The translations under genes were made by a program, and so were the position numbers. A model generated the notes under the pieces. That model did no database searches. It was given only the letters and a program-made list of their open reading frames with translations, and was not told where the DNA came from. A stretch of 17,894 nt of DNA from contig JAFTKI010000098.1 of assembly GCA_017453335.1 (NCBI GenBank), positions 1 to 17,894 on the forward strand, written 5' to 3'. The stretch comes from Clostridia bacterium. GTDB lineage: Bacteria > Bacillota_A > Clostridia > Oscillospirales > CAG-272. Positions within the stretch are counted from its first letter, which is position 1, and each line of letters opens with the position of its first letter. Positions 8,580-16,977 of this stretch are shown here, one piece after another.

Positions 8580-9920
8580 ATGCAGGATGAAATGATGCGA
8601 AAACTGCCGTTTTCGATGCCTGCGGAGCAATCGCTTCTGGGCGCGATCTTGATCGATCCGGCATCCTTGACCGAGATCGCGGATCTTTTAACGGCTGAAG
8701 ATTTTTATCTGTCCGAGCATAAGCAGATCTATCTTGCAATGAGTGAGCTGTTCCTGACCAACAGCGAGATCGACGTGGTGACGCTGATCGACATGCTGGT
8801 GGTGAAGGGAATTTACGATAAATCGGGTGGCGAGGATTACATCCGCACGCTGACCGAGGCGGTTCCCGATGCGCTCAATATCAAGGATTATGCGCGGATC
8901 ATCAAGGAAAAGAGCGTGTTGCGTCAGTTGATCGCGGCTTGCGGAGAGATCTCCGAGGCGGCGTACTCCGAGCAGGAGTCGGTTGCTGGAATTCTGGATC
9001 ACGCGCAAAATCTGATCTTCAATATCGCGCAGGGACGGGACACCAAGAACTTCCGTCATATCAGAGACGTATTGCATGAGGTCTATGCGCATCTGCATGA
9101 GCTGAATACCAACAAGGAAGCTACGCAGGGTACGCAGACAGGCTTCTCGGCGCTTGACCGTGTGCTTGCGGGTATGGGAAAGAGCGACCTTGTGTTGGTG
9201 GGTGCGCGTCCCGGTATGGGTAAGACCTCGTTTGCGTTGAATATCGCAACCAACGTGGCAAAGCAGACCAAAAAAGCGGTTTGTATCTTTTCTTTGGAAA
9301 TGTCGGCAGACCAGCTTGTCAGCCGTGTGCTTTCCAGTGAGGCGCTGGTCAACAGTTATTCCTTGCGTACGGGCGAGCTCAAGCCCGAGGATTGGGAGCA
9401 TTTGGCGGCAGCGGCAGGTGAGCTTGCAGGCTGTGATATTTTGATCGATGATACATCGGGAATGACGGTTACCGCCATGAAGGCAAAGCTTCGCCGTGTG
9501 CAAAATCTGGGATTGGTTGTTATCGACTACCTTGGACTTATGCAGGGCGACCATCATAACGACAACCGTGTACAAGAGGTTTCGGAGATTTCCCGTTCGC
9601 TCAAGATCCTTGCAAAGGAACTGATGGTTCCCGTTGTTTGCTGTGCGCAGCTTTCGCGTGGACCTGAGTCGAGAACCGATAAAAAGCCGATGCTGTCCGA
9701 CCTGCGTGACTCGGGTGCGATCGAGCAGGACGCCGATACGGTTATTTTCCTTTACCGCAGCGAATACTATAAGACCGGCGAGGAAGCAAATCAGGATACC
9801 AGCGTTGCAGAGGTCATCATTGCCAAGAACCGCCACGGCTCTACGGGTACCGTTAACATGGGCTGGAACGGTCAGTTTACCAAATTTATCACCATCGATA
9901 AGGAACAGGAACAAGCTTGA
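8580..9920 (+). CDS. dnaB: Replicative DNA helicase DnaB (DnaC in Bacillus naming)
   Basis: Hexameric 5'-3' helicase that unwinds DNA at the replication fork and recruits primase. At 446 residues it is of normal length. The N-terminal helical domain (about 8-110, MPAEQSLLGAILID) and the linker helix are followed by the RecA-like motor: Walker A GARPGMGKT at 208-216, catalytic Glu in FSLEMS at about 240, Walker B VVIDYL at 313-318 and the QLSR motif at 357-360. No intein or insertion is visible. The ATG at 8580 sits only 2 nt after the rplI stop with a weak ribosome binding site, so translation is probably coupled; ATGs at 8592 and 8595 are alternatives. Its TGA overlaps the tilS ATG. Confidence 0.97.
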   Translation: MQDEMMRKLPFSMPAEQSLLGAILIDPASLTEIADLLTAEDFYLSEHKQIYLAMSELFLTNSEIDVVTLIDMLVVKGIYDKSGGEDYIRTLTEAVPDALNIKDYARIIKEKSVLRQLIAACGEISEAAYSEQESVAGILDHAQNLIFNIAQGRDTKNFRHIRDVLHEVYAHLHELNTNKEATQGTQTGFSALDRVLAGMGKSDLVLVGARPGMGKTSFALNIATNVAKQTKKAVCIFSLEMSADQLVSRVLSSEALVNSYSLRTGELKPEDWEHLAAAAGELAGCDILIDDTSGMTVTAMKAKLRRVQNLGLVVIDYLGLMQGDHHNDNRVQEVSEISRSLKILAKELMVPVVCCAQLSRGPESRTDKKPMLSDLRDSGAIEQDADTVIFLYRSEYYKTGEEANQDTSVAEVIIAKNRHGSTGTVNMGWNGQFTKFITIDKEQEQA

Positions 9921-11317
9921 TGAAGGAAGAATGCTTCAACACGATTCCCGCGCCGTGGAGGCTGGCGGGAGTTGCACCACAAACCCCCGTTCTGTTGGCT
10001 TTTTCGGGCGGTGCCGAGTCGCGCGCTTTGTTGCATCTTTTGGCAGAGCTTGCAAAAAAAGACGGATTTCCCTTGTATGCGGCACACGTGAATCACGGGA
10101 TCCGCGGCAGCGAGGCAGACCGCGATCAAGTCTTTTGCACGCGTATGTCACAGGAATACGGTGTACGCTTGTTTGTTTGCACGGCAGACGTTCCCGCGCT
10201 TGCCAAGCAGAGCGGCAAGGGACTTGAGGAAACTGCCCGTGAGGTTCGTTACCGTTTCTTTGCCGAGCTCATGGAGCGTGAATCGATCGGGCTGTTGGTC
10301 ACGGCGCACCATGCCGACGACAATCTGGAAACCCTTCTGTTCCGACTTTGTCGCGGAAGCGGCACCAAGGGACTTTGCGGAATCTCTCGCGTACGCCCCT
10401 TTGCCACGGGGTATCTCGTGCGTCCGCTGCTATCGGTTTCACGCAAGAGTATTTTGGCTTATTGTGAAAAAAATCGGCTTGAGTTTGTAACCGACAGCAC
10501 CAATTCCGACACTGCATACACAAGAAACCGTTTGCGCGCCGAGGTCGTTCCGATCCTCTCGGAGCTTTTCGAAAATCCGCAAGGCAAGGCGACCGATGCG
10601 GCGATCGCTCTGAGCGAGGATGAGGCATATCTTTCGGAGCTTGCCGATCGACTGCTGCACGAGAGTGAGACCGAGGCAGGTCTTCTTTGTGAAAAGCTGA
10701 GCGGGGAACCGTCACCGATCCGTGTGCGCGCCTTGATGCGTTGGGTGGAGAAGCATACGGGGTATTGTCCCGAGCGCGTTCATCTGACGGCTTTGGATTC
10801 GCTTTTGAACCCTGAAACCAACGGCGCAGAGGCAGCGTTGACAGGCGACTTTGTGGCGCTCCGTGAGCGAGGATTGCTGCGACTTGTGAAGCGTGTGCGT
10901 ACCAAGACGGCGTTGACACCGTTCCCCTTACAGCTTGGGGAGACCTTGCTGTTTGACGGACGTGTACGGGTGAGAGTTGAGCAGATCGACGGGCAGACAA
11001 AAATTCACAATTTATCTACAGAGTCTTATATAATTTTAAAGAAGAATTCTGCTATAATAAATAACAGTTTGCATTGGCGCAAAAAGTGTGACGGAGATAC
11101 ACTTTTTTCGGGTGGAATGCATAAGAAACTGCGGAAATTATACGGCAAGGCGGAGATTCCGCCGCACCGACGGGAGCTTCTCCCGATTTTGTGCGACAGT
11201 GAGGGGATCGTTTGGGCTCCCTTTGCAGGCGCGCGGGACGGTGTGCCGATACAGAAGAAAATCGCGGACGGAGCAGACGGTATTTTGATTGCCGTGGAGC
11301 TTTTGTCCATCAAATAG
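9920..11317 (+). CDS. tilS: tRNA(Ile)-lysidine synthetase
   Basis: Joins lysine to C34 of the CAU-anticodon isoleucine tRNA using ATP, so that it reads AUA; normally essential. The 465-residue protein shows the N-terminal PP-loop ATPase: SGGAES at 29-34, HVNHGIRG at 56-63, AHHADDNLET at 129-138, DSTN at 192-195 and the Arg/Asn motif TRNRLR at 201-206. The TilS C-terminal domain follows (KKLRKLYGKAEIP region, about 397-450). The PP-loop is normally SGGxDS; here the Asp is Glu (codon GAG). The ATG at 9920 shares one base with the dnaB stop (TGATG), with AGGA at 9907-9910; a TTG at 9917 is rejected. Bases 10995-11085, coding the linker before the last domain, are much more AT-rich than the rest. 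Confidence 0.95.
   Translation: MKEECFNTIPAPWRLAGVAPQTPVLLAFSGGAESRALLHLLAELAKKDGFPLYAAHVNHGIRGSEADRDQVFCTRMSQEYGVRLFVCTADVPALAKQSGKGLEETAREVRYRFFAELMERESIGLLVTAHHADDNLETLLFRLCRGSGTKGLCGISRVRPFATGYLVRPLLSVSRKSILAYCEKNRLEFVTDSTNSDTAYTRNRLRAEVVPILSELFENPQGKATDAAIALSEDEAYLSELADRLLHESETEAGLLCEKLSGEPSPIRVRALMRWVEKHTGYCPERVHLTALDSLLNPETNGAEAALTGDFVALRERGLLRLVKRVRTKTALTPFPLQLGETLLFDGRVRVRVEQIDGQTKIHNLSTESYIILKKNSAIINNSLHWRKKCDGDTLFSGGMHKKLRKLYGKAEIPPHRRELLPILCDSEGIVWAPFAGARDGVPIQKKIADGADGILIAVELLSIK
11050..11058 (+). promoter_or_regulatory. Possible internal extended -10 promoter for ftsH
   Basis: TGC followed by a perfect TATAAT (11053-11058) lies in the AT-rich stretch near the end of tilS, about 295 bp upstream of ftsH. 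No good -35 box is found at 16-18 bp, so it would depend on the extended -10 element. It could give ftsH expression independent of the upstream block. Confidence 0.35.
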
Positions 11318-11353
11318 ATCATTTGCAGAAAAACATTGAATTGGAGGAGTTTC

Positions 11354-13432
11354 ATGAAGAAACGAGGTTTTTTACATGAACTTTTGTTCTACGTGATTAT
11401 ATTGGCGGCAATCATTTTCGTGCTGTCTACGCTGTTTACCACCAGCGAAGAGCCCGCGCCGCTGACCTACAATCAGGTCATTCAATATTTCTCGGAGAAC
11501 AGAGTAAGGGGTGTTTCGGTAACCCCCGATAACGTCTTGATCTTGGAGATCGACGGCGAAACCAAGCACCGTGAATATCAGCTAAGAAGCTTTGATATGT
11601 TCCACGAGGATGTCGTGCAGGATTATATCACGCCCGCATTGACGCCCGAAAAGAGGGTAGATTTCAACCGCAACGGCGTGTTGGAGGACGATGAAGTCAG
11701 TATTCTGACCTACTACAATCCGCAGTCGCCCGTTGAGACTCCTTGGTGGGTAAGTCTGTTGCCTTGGGTGCTGATCTTTGTGGTGATCATTATTATCTAT
11801 GTGATCTCCTTCCGCCAGATGAGCGGTAAGGGCGGCGCAGGAAAGTTCAATTCCTTTGGCAAAGCACGTGTGAAAACACCCAACGAAAAGAGCAAGGTGC
11901 TGTTCCGCGACGTGGCAGGTGCCGATGAAGAAAAGGAAGAATTGGTGGAGATCGTTGAATTTTTGAAGGATCCTGCCAAGTTTACCAAGCTGGGCGCAAA
12001 GATTCCCCACGGCGTATTGCTTGTGGGCCCTCCCGGTACCGGTAAGACCTTGCTTGCAAAAGCGGTTGCAGGAGAAGCGGGAGTTCCGTTCTTCTCGATC
12101 TCGGGCTCGGATTTTGTGGAGATGTATGTTGGTGTCGGTGCTTCGCGTGTGCGCGATCTGTTTGAGAATGCACGTAAGTCGCCCGCTTCGATCATCTTTA
12201 TCGATGAGATCGATGCCGTAGGCCGTCACAGAGGCGCAGGTCTTGGCGGCGGTCACGATGAGCGTGAGCAGACCTTGAACCAGTTGCTTGTTGAAATGGA
12301 CGGCTTTGGCTCGCATGACGGCATCATCGTAATGGCGGCAACCAACCGCCCCGATATCCTTGATCCCGCACTGCTCCGTCCCGGTCGTTTCGACCGTCAG
12401 GTGATCGTTAATTATCCCGATATGAAGGGCAGAGAAGAGATTTTGAAGGTACACGCGCGCAACAAGCCCTTGGAGGAAGCGGTTGACTTCCACAAGGTGG
12501 CACAGTCCACGGTTGGCTTTACGGGTGCAGACCTTGCAAACCTGCTCAACGAGGCGGCTTTGCTTGCGGCAAAGAAAAACAAGGCGTTGATCGGTATGGA
12601 CGATATCGAGGAAGCCTTTATGAAGACCTTGCTCGGACCGCAGAAAAAATCGAAGGTTCGTACCGAAAAGGAAAACAAGCTTACGGCATATCACGAGGCA
12701 GGTCATGCGGTTGTTTCCTATTACTGCAAGAACACCGACCCTGTCAAGCTGATCACCATTATCCCTGCAGGACGTGCAGGCGGTGTTACGGTCAGCGTTC
12801 CCGAGGAGGATATTTCCTATACCACACGCGGCGATATGCTTGACCGTATCAAGCTCAGTCTTGGCGGACGCATTGCCGAGGAGCTGATCATGGACGATGT
12901 TTCAACGGGGGCTTCGGCTGATATCCAGCAGGCAACCAAGGTAGCACGTAACATGGTAACGCGCTACGGTATGAGCGAAAAGCTGGGAACCGTGCTGTAC
13001 GGATCGGATCATAGCAGTGACGAAGTCTTCTTGGGCCGCGATTTCAGCTCGGGCAAGAACTACTCCGAACAAACTGCCGCCGCGATCGATGCTGAAATTC
13101 AGCGTATTATCGCAGAGAGCTATGACGAGGCGAAGAAGATCCTCGAAGAGCACATCGACCGCTTGCATTTTGTGGCACAGTATTTGCTCAAGCACGAAAG
13201 CATGGATGCCGATCAGTTTGCTGCAGCAATGAAGGATGACGCAACCGAGGAAGAATTGGATGCGATTGCCGCAGAAAAGGCAGAAAAGAGCCGCCGTGAC
13301 AACGAGGAGCGCGCAAAGCGCAATGCCGAGAAGACGGCTGCAGAAGCAGAGTCTGAGGAGGATCAGCAAGAGACCGATCAACAGGATGAGGAGTCTGCTG
13401 TTGAAGATGACGGACCTGAGGTTCCGTTCTGA
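11354..13432 (+). CDS. ftsH: ATP-dependent membrane zinc metalloprotease FtsH
   Basis: Hexameric AAA+ protease anchored in the membrane, which extracts and degrades damaged membrane proteins and some regulators. In 692 residues: TM1 (about 11-28), an extracytoplasmic domain (29-130), TM2 (132-152), the AAA module with Walker A GPPGTGKT (225-232), pore motif MYVG (257-260), Walker B IIFIDE (280-285) and RPGRFD (342-347), then the M41 peptidase with zinc motif HEAGH (447-451) and third ligand Asp523 in ASADIQQ. The C-terminal 60 residues are a highly charged Glu/Lys/Gln tail. Unusually, the extracytoplasmic domain contains a 12-residue EF-hand-like loop (103-114). GGAGGAG at 11343-11349 fixes the ATG at 11354; a TTG at 11336 is rejected. 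It follows tilS by 36 nt. Confidence 0.97.
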   Translation: MKKRGFLHELLFYVIILAAIIFVLSTLFTTSEEPAPLTYNQVIQYFSENRVRGVSVTPDNVLILEIDGETKHREYQLRSFDMFHEDVVQDYITPALTPEKRVDFNRNGVLEDDEVSILTYYNPQSPVETPWWVSLLPWVLIFVVIIIIYVISFRQMSGKGGAGKFNSFGKARVKTPNEKSKVLFRDVAGADEEKEELVEIVEFLKDPAKFTKLGAKIPHGVLLVGPPGTGKTLLAKAVAGEAGVPFFSISGSDFVEMYVGVGASRVRDLFENARKSPASIIFIDEIDAVGRHRGAGLGGGHDEREQTLNQLLVEMDGFGSHDGIIVMAATNRPDILDPALLRPGRFDRQVIVNYPDMKGREEILKVHARNKPLEEAVDFHKVAQSTVGFTGADLANLLNEAALLAAKKNKALIGMDDIEEAFMKTLLGPQKKSKVRTEKENKLTAYHEAGHAVVSYYCKNTDPVKLITIIPAGRAGGVTVSVPEEDISYTTRGDMLDRIKLSLGGRIAEELIMDDVSTGASADIQQATKVARNMVTRYGMSEKLGTVLYGSDHSSDEVFLGRDFSSGKNYSEQTAAAIDAEIQRIIAESYDEAKKILEEHIDRLHFVAQYLLKHESMDADQFAAAMKDDATEEELDAIAAEKAEKSRRDNEERAKRNAEKTAAEAESEEDQQETDQQDEESAVEDDGPEVPF

Positions 13433-13440
13433 GAATTATC

Positions 13441-13487
13441 AAAAAGATCTCCCCAAGTGTTCTGATGAACACTCGGGGAGCATTTTT
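13441..13487 (+). terminator. Strong bidirectional Rho-independent terminator after ftsH
   Basis: CTCCCCAAGTGTTC (13449-13462) pairs with GAACACTCGGGGAG (13467-13480) around a 4-nt TGAT loop with one A/C mismatch, followed by TTTTT at 13483-13487. On the minus strand the same stem is followed by TTTTT (13441-13445), so it also serves the convergent MFS gene that ends at 13505. Confidence 0.9.
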
Positions 13488-13504
13488 GTTATGGGGCTGA
13501 TCTT

Positions 13505-14713
13505 TTAGGAATTATCTGCACTTTTTTTGGCAAACAAAGTCGCTGTAGCGCCGATGAGCATGGTAGCACACCAGGAGAGGATCACTCCGCCCCAGCCACC
13601 AAAGTTCATGATCGGCACGATTGCAATGTTCAAAAGCGCCGCCGCAATATATCCCGTGCAGTCCAGAACGCCGTTCGCCCCCGAGACCTTTCCGCTTTTT
13701 GCAAGGCTTGGAATGTAGATGCTCCACAGTGTTGCCGAGGAAATGCTGGAACACATCAAGGCAAGGGTAAAGAGAAGGACATTAAGGAGCGGATTCTGCA
13801 CGAAAAACAGAATCGCAAACAGGATGGCAGACAGGGAGAAAGCAACGCGCACGATCAATACGTCACGTTCGCGGAACAGCTTGAAGACGAACAGCGCAAG
13901 GAAAGGGCAGAGTGCGCGCAACAGGGAAATGGCGGAAAACAGAACCGTGGAGGTGGCTTCGGGGATTGCCAGATATTGATTGAAGTAGGTGGGCATCCAG
14001 AAGTTGATCGATGCGGCGGCAATCTCCACCACCATACCAACCACCATATACAGCACGAAGTTGCGCAGGCGGAAAAGACTGAAAAGATCCACCTTTCCTT
14101 TTTCCTTTCGTTCTGTTTGTTCTGTTACGGGGCGGACCATACCGCGCCTTTCGAACCACGTCAGCATCAAAAAGGCAAATACTGCCATGGAAAGCGTTGC
14201 GAATGCCGAAAACAGAAACACGGCTTGCCAATCAAAGAGCATTGCCGAAAGACCTGCCAACAGGGGGCCTGCAAAGCTGGAAAAGGAAAGAAAGACACAG
14301 CACACACGTGCGTGCTGGGGGAGGGTGTTTTCGGAGATGACCTTGACCAAGGGACCGCGGAGCATGGAAAGTCCGAAGCCGAGCAATCCAAAGGCGAGGA
14401 TACCAAGCAGCTCCTGTTTGATATAAGTAAATGCCAAAAGCGCAAGAGCGGCAACCGTCAGACCGAGCGTTACCATATATTTGGGCTTGACGTGGTCTCC
14501 GATGAATCCGTTTACAAGCTGTCCTGCCGCGTATACGATCATATAGACCGAAGCAAGCAGGGCAAGGTAAGCTTCGGTGTAAACGCCGCCCGATATCATT
14601 TCGGGGGTCAGTACGCCAAGCAGATTGCGCAGGTAATAGCTGATAATGTATGTAAAAATACACACAAAGCCGATCTGTAAGGCTTTTTTGAATTGTGATT
14701 GTTCTTTCATCAT
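13505..14713 (-). CDS. Major facilitator superfamily permease (OPA-like)
   Basis: A 402-residue transporter with 12 hydrophobic segments and a charged central loop (about 190-215, rich in Arg, Glu and Lys), the classic MFS layout. The segment GQLVNGFIGDHVKPKYM at 64-80 between helices 2 and 3, and YYLRNLLGVLTPEM near the N terminus, resemble the organophosphate:phosphate antiporter branch (GlpT/UhpT-like), but substrate residues cannot be assigned with confidence. It lies downstream of the oxidoreductase at 14783 on the same strand, separated by 69 nt that include a terminator-like hairpin. Two adjacent start codons exist (14713 and 14710), both with weak ribosome binding sites. It likely imports the compound that the neighbouring oxidoreductase acts on. 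Confidence 0.9.
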   Translation of the reverse strand: MMKEQSQFKKALQIGFVCIFTYIISYYLRNLLGVLTPEMISGGVYTEAYLALLASVYMIVYAAGQLVNGFIGDHVKPKYMVTLGLTVAALALLAFTYIKQELLGILAFGLLGFGLSMLRGPLVKVISENTLPQHARVCCVFLSFSSFAGPLLAGLSAMLFDWQAVFLFSAFATLSMAVFAFLMLTWFERRGMVRPVTEQTERKEKGKVDLFSLFRLRNFVLYMVVGMVVEIAAASINFWMPTYFNQYLAIPEATSTVLFSAISLLRALCPFLALFVFKLFRERDVLIVRVAFSLSAILFAILFFVQNPLLNVLLFTLALMCSSISSATLWSIYIPSLAKSGKVSGANGVLDCTGYIAAALLNIAIVPIMNFGGWGGVILSWCATMLIGATATLFAKKSADNS

Positions 14714-14737
14714 GTACTCGCTTTTTTCAAATCTTGC

Positions 14738-14770
14738 AAAAAGCCCGCAATCTCTTTCGAAAATGCGGGC
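14738..14770 (-). terminator. Hairpin terminator or attenuator between oxidoreductase and permease
   Basis: Read on the minus strand, GCCCGCA (14764-14770) pairs with TGCGGGC (14743-14749), and TTTTT follows (14738-14742). The 14-nt loop contains TTTCGAAA, which can fold on itself. It lies 12 nt after the oxidoreductase stop and about 25 nt before the permease start, so it probably lowers permease expression relative to the first gene. Confidence 0.75.
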
Positions 14771-14782
14771 ATTTTGATTTTA

Positions 14783-15802
14783 TCAGTAAATAATGGGCTC
14801 GGGCTTGCCGGTTTCCGAGGACTTGATGATCGCCTCGCAAGCGGCAACGGTGCGCGCACCCTCCTCAGCCGAAATTCTGGGCTGGGTGTTGGTGAGAATG
14901 CACTCAACGAACTCGTCGATCTCAGCAGCCACGTTGTGGTTTGCGATCTTCACGGGGATCTTTTGCTCGATATTGATGCACTTGGTGCCATACATCTTCT
15001 TCTCGCCTGCAATTTCCTCCAAGAACAGAGACATTGTGGGAGATGTATTGTCAACAACGATGGTACCCTTGGTGCCGTAGATTACGGTACGCATGGTGTA
15101 ATTTCTCTTGCATCCGGTGGATACGAGAACCTTACCCATCAGGTCCTTGTCAAATTTCATCAAAGCAATGGTGCAGTCATCGCAGGGCCAGTCGGTGAGC
15201 GCTTTGTGGGTGGAGTAAGAGAACGCCTCAACGGGCTCTTTGCCTGCCAGCCAACGAACAAGGTCAACTGCATGGCAGCCGCCGCCGGTTACGGGATGAC
15301 GCATATTTGCGGGATCTTTACGCCAACCCTTGATGTCAACGTAGTCGTGTGCATACTCGGATTCGATGAAGTAAACGTCGCCGAGAAGTCCCTCTTCGAT
15401 AAAGGATTTTGCCTTTGCAAAGCCGGGAGCCACACGGCATACCTGACCAACCATCAAAAGCTTGCCGGTCTCCTGTGAAACCTTGATCATTTCCTTGCAC
15501 TCGTCTGCATGAAGAGCCAGAGGCTTTTCGCAAAGAACGTGCTTGCCTGCGCGCAAAGCGTCAACAACCATCTGCAGGTGAAAATGGTCGGGAGAGGTTA
15601 CGCAAACTGCATCGATCTCGGGATCGTTCAGCATATCGTGATAATCGGTGCTGATCTTGGTAACGCCGTATTCAGCGGCACGAGTCTTCAGCTTTTCCTC
15701 GTCGATGTCGCAAAGAGCTGCCAAGCGAGCCTTAGAGGAACGAACGATACCGTCGGCATGGGATTTGCCGATACCAAGAGAAATTACGCCAATGTTTAAC
15801 AT
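14783..15802 (-). CDS. Gfo/Idh/MocA family oxidoreductase (second copy)
   Basis: A 339-residue NAD(P)-dependent sugar or polyol dehydrogenase-like protein, cytoplasmic. The N-terminal Rossmann fold begins MLNIGVISLGIGKSHA; the first glycine of the usual GxGxxG is Ser8 here. CEKP is at 91-94 and GGGCHAVDLVRWL at 173-185, giving the active-site His177 and Asp180 in the shorter form of the motif seen in one branch of the family. It is clearly different from the copy at 2054 and not a recent duplicate. AAAGGAAG lies about 10 nt upstream of the ATG at 15802, and a near-consensus promoter precedes it. It is the first gene of a unit with the MFS permease, divergent from a PocR/AraC regulator. The substrate is unknown. 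Confidence 0.93.
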   Translation of the reverse strand: MLNIGVISLGIGKSHADGIVRSSKARLAALCDIDEEKLKTRAAEYGVTKISTDYHDMLNDPEIDAVCVTSPDHFHLQMVVDALRAGKHVLCEKPLALHADECKEMIKVSQETGKLLMVGQVCRVAPGFAKAKSFIEEGLLGDVYFIESEYAHDYVDIKGWRKDPANMRHPVTGGGCHAVDLVRWLAGKEPVEAFSYSTHKALTDWPCDDCTIALMKFDKDLMGKVLVSTGCKRNYTMRTVIYGTKGTIVVDNTSPTMSLFLEEIAGEKKMYGTKCINIEQKIPVKIANHNVAAEIDEFVECILTNTQPRISAEEGARTVAACEAIIKSSETGKPEPIIY

Positions 15803-15842
15803 GATAATAACTTCCTTTCGTTATTTTTTCTTATCATAAATG

Positions 15843-15871
15843 ATTATAACAAATCCAAGGTCGTATTTCAA
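15843..15871 (-). promoter_or_regulatory. Predicted promoter of the oxidoreductase/permease unit
   Basis: On the minus strand TTGAAA (15866-15871), a 17-bp spacer ending in TGT, and TATAAT (15843-15848) give a nearly perfect extended -10 sigma-A promoter, about 40 bp before the ATG at 15802. A promoter this good would need a repressor or a weak activator effect for control. Confidence 0.78.
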
Positions 15872-15924
15872 TAGAAGATAGAAAAAATAATTTGAAAAAT
15901 CGATAAAAAAAGTTCAAAAAGGGC

Positions 15925-15953
15925 TTGCTTTTTATGGATTTTTAAAATATAAT
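15925..15953 (+). promoter_or_regulatory. Predicted promoter of the PocR/AraC regulator gene
   Basis: TTGCTT (15925-15930), a 17-bp spacer and TATAAT (15948-15953) lie about 35 bp before the ATG at 15989. It faces away from the promoter at 15843-15871; the 53 bp between the two -35 boxes are very A/T-rich and are the natural place for regulator binding. TTGAAA at 15892 and TTCAAA at 15913 there start 21 bp apart, but the surrounding bases agree poorly. Confidence 0.7.
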
Positions 15954-15988
15954 ATAGGCAATCAGATGCGAAAGGGGAGAAATGGACG

Positions 15989-16828
15989 ATGAAGCAGTGG
16001 AAGGCAGAGGAATTGCTGCAGAACTTCTATGAGATATCGGGTGTAAAGGTTGCGCTGTTTGACAGCCGCTTCCATTGCGTTGCGGTGGCAGGACACAGCG
16101 AGGGATATTGCCATTTCTTGCACCGTTCGCGCAAATGTCTGGATGCTTGTATGCAGTCGGATATTGAGGCGTTCCGATATGTCAGGGAAAATGGTGAACC
16201 GTACGTTTACAAATGCCCGTTTGGATTGTTTGAGGCGATTGCTCCCGTGATCATCAACGAAGAGGTCAGAGCATATCTGATTATCGGGCCTGTTGCCGAG
16301 CCGATGAAGGACCGCGATGCTAAATTGATCGCTTGCGCCCAAAGGATCACGCCCGAGTGGAGCGCGGAAACTCTGCGCCTTCAACTGAGCCATACAGTTC
16401 GCCACACCGAGAAGGAGATCTTGGCGTTGTGCGATACCCTAACGGTCTACGCAGCGTATTTTGAAAACAGCACGCAGCTTTTACCCAATGAAAAAACGAT
16501 CGGACAAATGGTGAAGTCCTATATCGTTCGCAATCTTTCCAAAAAGATCACGCTTTCGGAGCTGAGCCTGCACACGCACTGTAGCACTGTGACGCTGACC
16601 GAGCATTTTCGGCGCGAATACGGGATTACGATCATGCAATATCTGCTCAAAAAGCGGATGCAACTGGCAGAGCAGCTTTTAACCGATAACGTCTTTTCAA
16701 TCACCGATATCTCGGTCAAGTGCGGATTCTCCGACGTGGAATATTTCTCGCGTTGCTTCAAGCAGACTCACGGCATCCCGCCCAGCGAATGGCGGCAGGG
16801 ACAGATCGAGGAACAACTGAAAAAATAA
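15989..16828 (+). CDS. AraC-family regulator with PocR-type sensor domain
   Basis: A 279-residue DNA-binding regulator. Residues about 5-155 match the PocR sensory domain: Cys41, Cys50, Cys54 and Cys76 in the family spacing, MQSDIEAF, and YKCPFGLFEAIAPVI followed by YLIIGPV. This domain senses small metabolites, 1,2-propanediol in the case of PocR, by established family knowledge. Residues about 175-270 form the double helix-turn-helix AraC domain: KITLSELSLHTHCSTVTLTE, and in the second half ITDISVKCGFSDVEYFSRCF followed by the typical G-I-P-P-S-E-W end. GGGGAG (15974-15979) lies 9 nt before this ATG; an out-of-frame ATG at 15982 is rejected. Divergent from the oxidoreductase/permease unit, it most likely controls that unit in response to its substrate. 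Confidence 0.92.
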   Translation: MKQWKAEELLQNFYEISGVKVALFDSRFHCVAVAGHSEGYCHFLHRSRKCLDACMQSDIEAFRYVRENGEPYVYKCPFGLFEAIAPVIINEEVRAYLIIGPVAEPMKDRDAKLIACAQRITPEWSAETLRLQLSHTVRHTEKEILALCDTLTVYAAYFENSTQLLPNEKTIGQMVKSYIVRNLSKKITLSELSLHTHCSTVTLTEHFRREYGITIMQYLLKKRMQLAEQLLTDNVFSITDISVKCGFSDVEYFSRCFKQTHGIPPSEWRQGQIEEQLKK

Positions 16829-16948
16829 TTCAAAAAAGGAACTGCTATAGAGCGTCACTCTTAAGGACAGTTTTGCGGATAGATTACCTACCGACAGGAA
16901 AGCAACAAAAATTTTCTATTGTTCCTAACAAAGAAAGTGAAAACATAG
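16829..16948. other. Non-coding stretch with a weak 90-bp dyad, possible scar
   Basis: No credible gene is seen. AGGAAC plus CTATAG (16837-16850) is mirrored imperfectly by CTAT plus GTTCCT (16916-16926), so the segment is bounded by short inverted repeats. It may be a remnant of a small mobile element or simply chance; it marks the change from core-like to AT-richer sequence. Confidence 0.25.
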
Positions 16949-16977
16949 AAACCGCAGATTGATTTTCTGCGGTTTTT
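16949..16977 (+). terminator. Rho-independent terminator upstream of the ADP-ribosyltransferase
   Basis: AAACCGCAGA (16949-16958) pairs with TCTGCGGTTT (16966-16975) around a 7-nt loop, and the T run continues to 16977. It would stop transcripts from the regulator gene, though it lies 120 nt beyond its stop codon. Confidence 0.85.

Noticed and set aside
11012..11020. TTATCTACA in tilS resembling a DnaA box
   Set aside because: A single one-mismatch site without further boxes or an origin context is not meaningful.
15888..15925. Second AraC-type 21-bp repeat pair between the divergent promoters
   Set aside because: TTGAAA and TTCAAA are 21 bp apart, but the rest agrees poorly and the region is nearly all A/T, so I kept it only as a remark.
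1922..16852. An 11-base inverted match (GCTCTATAGCA at 1922 and its complement near 16842) that might be recombination ends
   Set aside because: Matches of this length are expected many times by chance in an 18-kb window, and the flanks do not agree.
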